Shown here: positions 1-5,157 of the stretch, piece after piece
Layout of the letters: the number at the start of each line of letters is the position of its first letter
Numbering within the stretch: position 1 is the first letter of the stretch
Assembly: GCA_003153875.1 (NCBI GenBank)
Contig: PMBY01000281.1
Coordinates: 35,584 to 40,740, forward strand
DNA length: 5,157 bases
Origin: Myxococcales bacterium
Lineage (GTDB): Bacteria > Myxococcota > Polyangia > Fen-1088
Direction of reading: 5' to 3'
Notes under the pieces: model-generated
The model's database searches: none
What the model was told of the DNA's origin: nothing
Seen by the model: the letters and a program-made list of their open reading frames with translations, nothing else
Program-made: the position numbers and the translations under genes

Positions 1-668
1 ACGTTGTCCGGCTTGACGCTACCACCGTAGAGAATCCGGATCTCTTGCGCCTTGCCTCGCAGGCGCGAAGTCAGCTGCGCGCGGATAGCCGCGTGCACTT
101 CTTGTGCTTGAGCGGGTGTGGCGTTGCGGCCGGTGCCGATGGCCCACACGGGCTCGTACGCGATCACGACCTTGCCCAACTCATCATCGGAAAGCTCGCG
201 GGTGGCGCCGTCCAGTTGGCTCGACACGCGCGCGAGCGCTTGGCCCGCGTCGCGCTCCGCCAGGGTTTCGCCGATACAGATGATGGGGGTCAAGTGAAGG
301 CCGAGTGCCGCCTTGGCCTTGCGGGCCACGTTCGCGTCGGTCTCGGAGAAGAGCTGGCGCCGCTCCGAGTGGCCGATGATCACGTAGCGCGCGCCCGAGT
401 CCGCGATCTGTGCCATGGCCACCTCGCCGGTGAAGGCACCCTTGACCTCCCAGTAGCCGTCCTGGGCCGCCACGCCGACCGCGCTGGACTTGAGCTCTTC
501 GGCGACTGTGGCCAAGGCCACGAAGCCGGGCCCTACGGCCACGTCCACTGTAGTGACGCCTGAGGTGGCGTCGCGTACGCCCGTAGCCAGGGCGACTGAC
601 TCGGACAGACTGCCCCACAGCTTCCAATTTCCGCAAAAGAGAGGTCGGGGAACACGAGGTTTGGACAT
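1..668 (-). CDS. tpiA: Triosephosphate isomerase (C-terminus cut by window edge)
   Basis: This enzyme interconverts dihydroxyacetone phosphate and glyceraldehyde-3-phosphate in the cytoplasm during glycolysis and gluconeogenesis. The 222 complete codons show the TIM-barrel signatures in order: GNWK (residues 13-16, with the Asn and catalytic Lys), GAFTGE (77-82), IIGHSERR with catalytic His100, CIGE (131-134), AYEPVWAIGTG with catalytic Glu172 and the flexible loop 6, and the phosphate-binding YGGSV (214-218). About 30 C-terminal residues lie beyond base 1, given the usual length near 250. The ATG at 668 is chosen because AAAGGAG sits 6 nt upstream and the next residues lead straight into strand 1. 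It follows pgk by 18 nt, so the two are almost certainly one transcript. One oddity is that the Asn usually found two residues after the catalytic Lys (NWKMN, or NWKLN in E. coli) is Trp18 here. All catalytic residues are present, so it is probably active. Confidence 0.97.
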   Translation of the reverse strand, partial: MSKPRVPRPLFCGNWKLWGSLSESVALATGVRDATSGVTTVDVAVGPGFVALATVAEELKSSAVGVAAQDGYWEVKGAFTGEVAMAQIADSGARYVIIGHSERRQLFSETDANVARKAKAALGLHLTPIICIGETLAERDAGQALARVSSQLDGATRELSDDELGKVVIAYEPVWAIGTGRNATPAQAQEVHAAIRAQLTSRLRGKAQEIRILYGGSVKPDN

Positions 669-674
669 GAGAGG

Positions 675-681
675 CTCCTTT
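675..681 (-). promoter_or_regulatory. Ribosome binding site of tpiA
   Basis: AAAGGAG on the minus strand lies 6 nt before the ATG at 668, inside the 18-nt gap after the pgk stop. It fixes the tpiA start and shows that tpiA has its own initiation signal rather than depending on coupling to pgk. Confidence 0.8.
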
Positions 682-686
682 CTACC

Positions 687-1871
687 CTAGGACTCCAATG
701 CGGCAAGTCCGGGAAGCTTCTTACCCTCGATGAACTCGAGAGTCGCGCAGCCACCCGTCGAGATGTGTGTGATGCGCTCGGACACGCCTGCGCGGCCAAG
801 CGCAGCCACCGAGTCGGGACCGCCCACCACGGTCAGACCGAATTTCACGGCGGCCACCGCCTTGGCCACGGCGATGGTGCCGGCGGAAAATGGCGAAGAG
901 TCGAACACGCCCATGGGGCCGTCCCAGAACACGGTGCGGGCATGGGCCAGGCCTTCCGTAAACCGCTGCACAGTCTCGGGACCGATGTCCAGCGCCGCCA
1001 GATCGTCGGGAACCTTCATCGCGGGAACCACCCGGCCAGTCGGCGCATCCCGACCCGACGCCGCCATCAGATCGTGCGGCAGTAGAATCTGGACCTCGGC
1101 ATCCTGGGCACTGGCCAGAAAGGCGCGCGCCCAGGCCAGCTTTTCCGCTTCCAGTCGGGAGGTGCCGAGGCTGCCACCTTGAGCCTTGAGAAAGGTGTTG
1201 GCCAGCACGCCACCCAGGAAGATCGCGTCGGCACGGCCCAGCAGGCTTTCCAGCAGGCCCGTCTTGTCGGACAGGTTGGCACCGCCCAGGATGGCGACGA
1301 ACGGCCGCGCGACTTCACCGACCAGCTGACCCAGGAACTTCACCTCGCGCTCCATCTTCAGCCCCATGCCTTTGGTCGACACGAACCTGGTCATTCCGAC
1401 GGTCGAGGCGTGCGCCAGGTGCGCGATTGTGAAGGAATCGTTGATGTAGACGTCGGCGTAGCCGGCAAGGGCTCGGGAGAAAGTCTCGTCGTTGGCCTCT
1501 TCGCCGGCCGCGAAGCGCAGGTTCTCCAGCATGGCCACGCTGCCGTCGCGCAGGTCGGACACCACCTTCTTGGCGCCGTCGCCCACTGGCTCATCGGTCA
1601 GAACCACATCGCGGTCGAGAAGCTCGACCAGGCAGGCGGCCACTGGCATGAGGGAAAACGCTGGGTTCGGTCTTCCCTTGGGCCGACCGAGATGTGAGGC
1701 CAGCACCACGCGCCCACCGTGGTCAATGGAGTGCCGGATGGTGGGCAAGCTTTCGTGGATGCGCGTAGCATCGGACACACCGCCGGCTGGGGTCAGCGGA
1801 ACATCGAAGTCCACGCGGATGAAGACCCGCCGGCCTTGAATGTCCAGATCGGCGATGGTCTTGGCCGCCAT
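687..1871 (-). CDS. pgk: Phosphoglycerate kinase homologue with altered active site
   Basis: It is a full-length PGK-family protein of 394 residues, the usual bacterial size. Orthodox PGK transfers phosphate between 1,3-bisphosphoglycerate and ADP in the cytoplasm. Conserved signatures are RVDF (19-22), the catalytic Arg37 in the TRI motif, SHLGRPKG (59-66), ENLRF (116-120), the Lys203 of SDK, TFLKAQG (226-232), LDIGPET (294-300) and GKKLPGL (383-389). Several normally near-invariant positions differ: DFN is DFD (Asp23), AHRAH is AHLAH (Leu152), GGAKV is GGANL (Asn199), WNGP is WDGP (Asp317), GGGD is GGPD (Pro352) and TGGGAS is TGGCAT (Cys375). By human PGK numbering these include the 3-phosphoglycerate contacts Asn25 and Arg170, the catalytic Lys215 and the nucleotide contact Asn336. 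Family membership is certain, but catalytic activity is doubtful. The start at 1871 gives the family-standard N-terminus. An in-frame ATG at 1922 would add 17 unconserved residues, and neither start has a recognisable Shine-Dalgarno sequence. It stops with TAG 18 nt before tpiA. No gap gene precedes it, unlike common gap-pgk-tpi operons. Confidence 0.93.
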   Translation of the reverse strand: MAAKTIADLDIQGRRVFIRVDFDVPLTPAGGVSDATRIHESLPTIRHSIDHGGRVVLASHLGRPKGRPNPAFSLMPVAACLVELLDRDVVLTDEPVGDGAKKVVSDLRDGSVAMLENLRFAAGEEANDETFSRALAGYADVYINDSFTIAHLAHASTVGMTRFVSTKGMGLKMEREVKFLGQLVGEVARPFVAILGGANLSDKTGLLESLLGRADAIFLGGVLANTFLKAQGGSLGTSRLEAEKLAWARAFLASAQDAEVQILLPHDLMAASGRDAPTGRVVPAMKVPDDLAALDIGPETVQRFTEGLAHARTVFWDGPMGVFDSSPFSAGTIAVAKAVAAVKFGLTVVGGPDSVAALGRAGVSERITHISTGGCATLEFIEGKKLPGLAALES

Positions 1872-1946
1872 GGGAGGGACAGCTTTTACACGGAATAGGC
1901 TCTGGTTTCCAGGCCATTCCATGGTGTTTGTCTTGGTCAGCCCGGC
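1872..1946 (-). other. Leader and presumed promoter region of pgk
   Basis: These 75 nt separate the terminator of the small upstream gene from the preferred pgk start. Because the terminator should block read-through, a pgk-tpiA promoter is expected here or overlapping the terminator. I see no convincing -35/-10 pair, no sigma-54 element and no Shine-Dalgarno sequence before either ATG (1871 or 1922). The frame stays open through the region, so the 17-residue extension from 1922 cannot be excluded by sequence alone. Confidence 0.3.
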
Positions 1947-1971
1947 AAAAAAAAAGGGGCCGTTGGGCCCC
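1947..1971 (-). terminator. Intrinsic (Rho-independent) terminator
   Basis: Read on the minus strand, GGGGCC (1971-1966), loop CAAC (1965-1962) and GGCCCC (1961-1956) form a perfect 6-bp all-GC stem, followed directly by nine T residues (1955-1947). It starts 33 nt after the stop of the 64-codon gene and ends 75 nt before the preferred pgk start. It should therefore end the small gene's transcript and insulate pgk-tpiA from the genes upstream. Confidence 0.92.
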
Positions 1972-2003
1972 CAAGTTACGACCTATGTGAAGTGAGAGGC
2001 GCG

Positions 2004-2198
2004 CTAGACGAGCTGCGCATCCTCCTTGATGTCGGACGTGACCAAGCTGATCAGCTCGGAGGCCACAGCAACGATCTGCTTTGGCTCGTAGCCATTCTGA
2101 CGCAAATCCCGATACAAGGACTTGGACAGGATCTTCAGGGCACGTTCCCTGCTAATAACTGGCGCTGCGGTATTCACGGTTGCCAGAGCTTGAGACAT
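2004..2198 (-). CDS. Small protein of unknown function (64 aa)
   Basis: I do not recognise the family. The protein has a Ser/Thr/Ala-rich N-terminal stretch (residues 1-14). Two predicted helical segments follow: residues 16-34, basic and amphipathic (KILSKSLYRDLRQ), and residues 39-58 (KQIVAVASELISLV), joined by an NGYEP turn. There is no signal peptide, membrane segment, cysteine or histidine, so it is probably a small cytosolic helical-hairpin protein. A role in protein or DNA binding is only a guess. The ATG at 2198 is chosen over the upstream ATG at 2261 because GGAGGAGG lies just before it and the 2261 start would overlap the promoter-like element. It reads as its own unit: sigma-54-like promoter at 2233-2248, strong RBS, and intrinsic terminator right after the TAG stop. 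That context, more than the protein sequence, supports a real expressed gene. Confidence 0.8.
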   Translation of the reverse strand: MSQALATVNTAAPVISRERALKILSKSLYRDLRQNGYEPKQIVAVASELISLVTSDIKEDAQLV

Positions 2199-2202
2199 GG
2201 AC

Positions 2203-2210
2203 CCTCCTCC
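2203..2210 (-). promoter_or_regulatory. Strong ribosome binding site of the 64-aa gene
   Basis: GGAGGAGG on the minus strand, with its leading GGAGG 7 nt from the ATG at 2198, is the strongest Shine-Dalgarno sequence in the window. It decides between the ATGs at 2198 and 2261 and suggests efficient translation. Confidence 0.85.
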
Positions 2211-2232
2211 CAAGAAGGTTGCCGCCACTCCA

Positions 2233-2248
2233 AGCACGGGCCGTGCCA
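2233..2248 (-). promoter_or_regulatory. Putative sigma-54 (RpoN) -24/-12 promoter
   Basis: The minus strand reads TGGCACGGCCCGTGCT. Against the sigma-54 consensus TGGCACG-N4-TTGCW it matches 11 of 12 defined positions, and the only mismatch is the first T of TTGC (G here). The critical GG and GC dinucleotides have the required spacing. Transcription would start near 2222-2223, giving a 5' leader of about 25 nt that contains the strong RBS of the 64-aa gene. The site is intergenic and correctly oriented. A caveat is that part of it is palindromic (GCACGG-G-CCGTGC), so it could instead be an operator. No enhancer-binding-protein gene is in the window. Confidence 0.5.
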
Positions 2249-2264
2249 CAAGGTATGACACGGC
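2240..2264 (-). repeat. Inverted repeat overlapping the promoter of the 64-aa gene
   Basis: On the plus strand, GCCGTGCCA (2240-2248) and TGACACGGC (2256-2264) are inverted copies matching at 8 of 9 positions across a 7-nt spacer. The left arm also belongs to a shorter near-palindrome, GCACGG-G-CCGTGC (2234-2246). The cluster of CCGTG/CACGG half-sites upstream of the small gene looks like a possible regulator-binding site, though in GC-rich DNA it could be coincidental. Confidence 0.45.
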
Positions 2265-2393
2265 AACGTGTTGACTTTGTTATTGGCTCGTCGCAGCGGC
2301 GCGGCCCTGGCGCGTAGCTGATTTCGCACCAGTAACACTCAAGGGACAGCAAATGAGAGGGAGATGTGCGCACGGTGATACGCAGTTGCGGCG
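2265..2393. other. Intergenic stretch downstream of glpD
   Basis: This region lies between the glpD stop and the inverted repeats ahead of the 64-aa gene. I see no intrinsic terminator with a T tract for the aspS-glpD unit, no convincing sigma-70 promoter on either strand and no small ORF with an RBS. If sigma-54 drives the small gene, activator sites would be expected in this stretch or further upstream inside glpD. Confidence 0.4.
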
Positions 2394-4016
2394 TCACTCG
2401 TCTTGCCACATACGCGATGCGAAAACGGCGGCACGATATTGATCCAGACTCTGGGTGCGGCGCTGTTCTGACCAACCCCGCTCGCGCGCAAGCAGGTCCG
2501 CGGTTTCCCCCGCTACGCTGAGACCGTTCGTCTTGCTGAAGAGTGCAAGGGGAACGCGACGGCGCAGCACGTCTTCCACTTCGCAGGGGAGGTCGGATCG
2601 AATGGCGAACACAAGCTCGGCGGCCAGGTAAGGCAGCTCAGGATCGAGCCGGCGTCCCAGCGAGCCATCGGCAGTGACCAGTGCGATCACCTGATCGACC
2701 CGAGCCCCGTAGGTTTCCTTGAGGTGCGCAGCGATATCGGGGGCCAGATCGACGGAACCAAGGCCGGCCCTACCAGCGCCGGGCAGAGGACGTGTGCGGG
2801 TCTGGCACGGGAGCAAGGCGCTTTCGAGGCCACGGTCGCGCAGGATCGGGATCGCGCGGTTGACGGCATCTTCGGCCATGGACCGCATGGTAGTCAGTTT
2901 GCCGCCGGCCACGTGAAGCCAACCACGCGCGTCTGACCAGATCGCGTGCTCGCGTGAAGTGGCGGACCGGGCTGCCAACCCGCGGTCGATGAGAGGCCTC
3001 AGACCGGCGAAGGTCGAGATCACATCGCCGGGTCTCAAGTCGGCGGGCGGGAAGGCGTGGTTTGCCAGTTCCAGCAAGTACTCCACGTCGGGGCGGTGGG
3101 CGCGAATTTCGTCCTCGGGCCGCGGCGGCCGTCCAGACCAGCCAGTCTCGGTGGTGCCAATGATGGTGCGGCGGCCGGCAGGCAGGACGAACGCCAGGCG
3201 CCCGTCGCGCGGGGAATGCACCACCACCGCCCGGCCTTGTGTGGGTACGCGATCGCCATCGACCACCAGGTGGACGCCAAGGGTAGGGCGCAGCTTGCGC
3301 GGGCCGCCGGAGAAGCTGTCGCAGAAGGGGCCAGTCGCGTTCAGCAGCAGACGTGCGCGAATCTCGAAGCGATCGCCGCACCCGCGGTCGAGCGCCTGCG
3401 CCACGTGGAAGCTATCGGAGCGCCGAAGGTCAGGCTGGATTTCGACATAGGAAAGCGCGACAGCCCCGGCGGTCATGGCGTCGAGCACGTTTTCCAGCAC
3501 CAGGCGCGCATCGTCCGTCTGGCAATCGACGTATTGCTGCGCGCCCAGCAGGCCTGCGCTGCGCATCCCGGGCGCCAGTCGATGGATTTCATCGACGTCG
3601 AGCGAGCGGCTGCGAACCGGCGCTTGCCACAGGGCAAGCGCGTCGTACAGGCCCACGCCCAGGGAAAGCAGCATCGGTGAGGGAAAGCGGCCCGCGTAGC
3701 AAGGATAGAGAAACTCTCGCGGGCGACACAGGTGCGGGGCCGTCTCGAGCAAGCGGCGGCGTTCGGCCAGGGATTCGAACACCAGGCGGAAGTCGCCATG
3801 CTGCAGGTAGCGCAGGCCTCCGTGGATGAGTTTGGACGACTGGCTGGAGGTCTGGCTAGCAAAGTCGCCGCGTTCACACAACGCCACCCGCAGGCCGCGC
3901 GTGGCTGCGTCGCGGGCGATGGCTGCGCCGGTGGCTCCGCCGCCCACCACGAGCAGATCGAACGACTCGCTTTCCAGGCGGCGTCGTGCAGTCTCCCGCC
4001 AACCCACCCCGGCCAT
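2394..4016 (-). CDS. glpD: Aerobic glycerol-3-phosphate dehydrogenase (FAD)
   Basis: This flavoenzyme oxidises sn-glycerol-3-phosphate to dihydroxyacetone phosphate and passes electrons to the respiratory quinone pool at the cytoplasmic membrane. The 540-residue length is within the family range. The FAD dinucleotide fold is at residues 19-48 (VVGGGATGAAIARD, ending in Glu48). It is followed by the GlpD hallmark SSKLIHGGLRYLQ (60-72), DDARLVLEN (168-176), NATGP (226-230), IIGTT (285-289), AGLRPL with substrate-site Arg340, and GGKLTT (371-376). The C-terminal helical domain of the family occupies roughly 430-530 and includes AAELVFAIRSD and EDVLRRR. There is no transmembrane helix, consistent with a peripheral membrane protein. 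The ATG at 4016 lies 4 nt after the aspS TAG and lacks a clear RBS, so translation is probably coupled to aspS. The first 17 residues precede the fold and are not conserved. Its product DHAP is the substrate of the TIM encoded downstream. Confidence 0.96.
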   Translation of the reverse strand: MAGVGWRETARRRLESESFDLLVVGGGATGAAIARDAATRGLRVALCERGDFASQTSSQSSKLIHGGLRYLQHGDFRLVFESLAERRRLLETAPHLCRPREFLYPCYAGRFPSPMLLSLGVGLYDALALWQAPVRSRSLDVDEIHRLAPGMRSAGLLGAQQYVDCQTDDARLVLENVLDAMTAGAVALSYVEIQPDLRRSDSFHVAQALDRGCGDRFEIRARLLLNATGPFCDSFSGGPRKLRPTLGVHLVVDGDRVPTQGRAVVVHSPRDGRLAFVLPAGRRTIIGTTETGWSGRPPRPEDEIRAHRPDVEYLLELANHAFPPADLRPGDVISTFAGLRPLIDRGLAARSATSREHAIWSDARGWLHVAGGKLTTMRSMAEDAVNRAIPILRDRGLESALLPCQTRTRPLPGAGRAGLGSVDLAPDIAAHLKETYGARVDQVIALVTADGSLGRRLDPELPYLAAELVFAIRSDLPCEVEDVLRRRVPLALFSKTNGLSVAGETADLLARERGWSEQRRTQSLDQYRAAVFASRMWQDE

Positions 4017-4020
4017 GGCG

Positions 4021-5157
4021 CTACGGCTCGACGTTGGTTAGTGCGATGTGCAGTTCTTCCAGTTGCTTGCTGGTCACCGCGGCCGGCGCCTCGGTGCAAA
4101 GATCGGTCCCCTTCTGCGTCTTGGGGAAGGCGATCACGTCGCGCAGCGAATCGGCGCCACACAGAAGCATGGCCAGTCGGTCGAGTCCGGCCGCGATACC
4201 ACCGTGGGGCGGTGGTCCGTGGCGAAAGGCGTCCAGCAAGAAGCCGAACTTGGCGCGCGCGTCTTCCTCGGTTAGGCCGATGGCCTTGAACACGCGCGAC
4301 TGAACATCGCCGCGATGGATGCGGATGCTGCCGCCGGCGATCTCGTTGCCATTGAGCACGAGATCGTAGGCCCGCGCGCGCACTTCCGCGGGCGCGCTTT
4401 CCAGTTTGTCGAGATCTTCGGCCATGGGCGAGGTAAACGGGTGGTGCGACGCCACCAGCTTTCCGTCGTCGCTGCGTTCGAGCAGGGGGAACTCGGTGAC
4501 CCAGGCGAACTTCCACTGGTCCTTGGGGATCAGGTTGAGTTTGTTGGCGACATGCAGGCGCAGGCCGCCCAGCACGGTGTTGACCAGCTTGGGCGCGCCG
4601 AATTGCAGGAAGAAAAGATCGCCTTCCTGCAGGCCGGCGGCGGCGTTGAGATCCTGGCGCATGGCCTCGCTCATGGTCTTCATGGGCGACCGGGTCCACG
4701 CGCCGGCCGCGCCGATGCGCGCGCGCGCCAGGCCACGGGCGCCGAGACCCTTGACGAATTCCTCCAGCTTGTCTACTTCCGCGTTCGACATCTTGGACGC
4801 CTCAGCCGCGGGCAGACGCCAGGCCTTGACCACGGCGGGCTCAGGCCCGGTGGCGGCGACCGCTTTTTGCAACATGTCCACGTTGCCGCCGCTATGCTTG
4901 CGAACCACGTCGGTGACGTTGCACAGGGGCAGCCCAAAGCGCAGGTCAGGTTTGTCCGAACCGTAGAGCGCCATGGCTTCAGCAAAGGACAGGCGCGGGA
5001 AAGGGGTCACGATATCGAGCCCGAGAACGTCCTTCCACAGCGCGGCCATCAGGCTTTCTACCACTGTCTGCACGTCTTCCTCGACGACGAAGCTCATTTC
5101 GAGGTCGATCTGGGTGAACTCGGGCTGCCGATCCTGGCGCAGATCTTCGTCGCGGAA
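4021..5157 (-). CDS. aspS: Aspartyl-tRNA synthetase (N-terminus cut by window edge)
   Basis: This is the class II synthetase that charges tRNA(Asp) in the cytoplasm. The window holds the last 378 residues, and the frame stays open to the right edge. The visible part starts in class II motif 2 (FRDEDLRQDRQPEF, visible residues 1-14). It continues through SFAEAMALYGSDKPDLRFG and the bacterial-type GAD insertion domain. Then come the HHPFTSP loop, the NGNEIAGGSIRIH segment, KFGFLLDAF, and motif 3 (GIAAGLDRLAML, with the ATP-binding Arg). It ends in the bacterial AFPKTQKGTDL...EAP tail. By comparison with the roughly 590-residue E. coli enzyme, about 215 residues are missing: the anticodon-binding OB domain and motif 1. 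The residues that separate discriminating from non-discriminating AspRS are in that missing part, so specificity for tRNA(Asn) cannot be judged. The internal ATG at 5097 is not the start, because conserved sequence continues upstream of it. The stop TAG is 4 nt from glpD. Confidence 0.97.
   Translation of the reverse strand, partial: FRDEDLRQDRQPEFTQIDLEMSFVVEEDVQTVVESLMAALWKDVLGLDIVTPFPRLSFAEAMALYGSDKPDLRFGLPLCNVTDVVRKHSGGNVDMLQKAVAATGPEPAVVKAWRLPAAEASKMSNAEVDKLEEFVKGLGARGLARARIGAAGAWTRSPMKTMSEAMRQDLNAAAGLQEGDLFFLQFGAPKLVNTVLGGLRLHVANKLNLIPKDQWKFAWVTEFPLLERSDDGKLVASHHPFTSPMAEDLDKLESAPAEVRARAYDLVLNGNEIAGGSIRIHRGDVQSRVFKAIGLTEEDARAKFGFLLDAFRHGPPPHGGIAAGLDRLAMLLCGADSLRDVIAFPKTQKGTDLCTEAPAAVTSKQLEELHIALTNVEP

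Noticed and set aside
1872..1922. N-terminal extension of PGK from the ATG at 1922
   Set aside because: The 17 extra residues do not resemble PGK N-termini, and the ATG at 1871 gives the family-standard beginning. The extension is not fully excluded because neither start has an RBS.
1947..1955. A9 homopolymer as a phase-variation tract
   Set aside because: It is the T tract of the minus-strand terminator and lies outside any coding region.
2199..2261. N-terminal extension of the 64-aa protein from the ATG at 2261
   Set aside because: The strong GGAGGAGG is placed for the ATG at 2198, and the longer form would have to be transcribed from upstream of the sigma-54-like element.
2271..2276. Plus-strand TTGACT as a possible sigma-70 -35 box
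   Set aside because: No acceptable -10 hexamer follows at 16-18 nt, and there is no plus-strand gene for it to drive.
3057..3680. Plus-strand open frame of 207 codons, plus other long plus-strand frames over pgk, tpiA and aspS
   Set aside because: All are antisense shadows of confirmed genes with no recognisable domains or RBS.
3473..4699. Long minus-strand open frame of 408 codons overlapping the glpD start and aspS end
   Set aside because: It runs in another frame across two clearly recognised genes, is extremely Arg/Pro/Ala-rich and has no family motif. It is a typical artefact of high-GC codon bias.
4717..4728. (GC)6 alternating tract with Z-DNA or slippage potential
   Set aside because: It lies inside aspS and is explained by Ala/Arg codons (ARAR) in a high-GC genome.

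Overview
The window is a high-GC, gene-dense bacterial chromosome segment with every supportable gene on the minus strand. Codon usage, the AspRS C-terminal style and the TIM loop-3 sequence (AAQDGYWEVKGAFTGE) suggest a Myxococcota or other delta-proteobacterial-like lineage. That placement is an impression from reading proteins, not a computed result. No mobile element, CRISPR array, tRNA or rRNA was seen.

Layout in transcription order, right to left. (1) aspS, the C-terminal two thirds of aspartyl-tRNA synthetase, enters from the right edge and ends at 4021. (2) glpD, FAD-dependent glycerol-3-phosphate dehydrogenase (2394-4016), starts 4 nt after the aspS stop and is probably co-transcribed with it. 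(3) A 195-nt intergenic gap (2199-2393) holds a near-consensus sigma-54 -24/-12 element and overlapping inverted repeats. (4) A 64-codon gene of unknown function (2004-2198) has a very strong ribosome binding site. (5) A textbook intrinsic terminator (1947-1971) closes that small unit. (6) A phosphoglycerate kinase homologue (687-1871) follows. (7) Triosephosphate isomerase (1-668) starts 18 nt further on and runs off the left edge.

Metabolically, GlpD oxidises glycerol-3-phosphate to dihydroxyacetone phosphate (DHAP), TIM interconverts DHAP and glyceraldehyde-3-phosphate, and PGK works lower in the same triose-phosphate pathway. The genes therefore sit around the triose-phosphate node, although the terminator separates glpD from pgk-tpi.

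The most unusual points are two. The PGK homologue keeps the fold and many signatures but lacks several residues normally invariant in the active site, including the catalytic lysine of the GGAKV motif (here Asn) and the 3-phosphoglycerate-binding arginine of AHRAH (here Leu). It may be a divergent paralogue or a pseudoenzyme. The small gene is a self-contained transcription unit with a sigma-54-like promoter, strong RBS and strong terminator.
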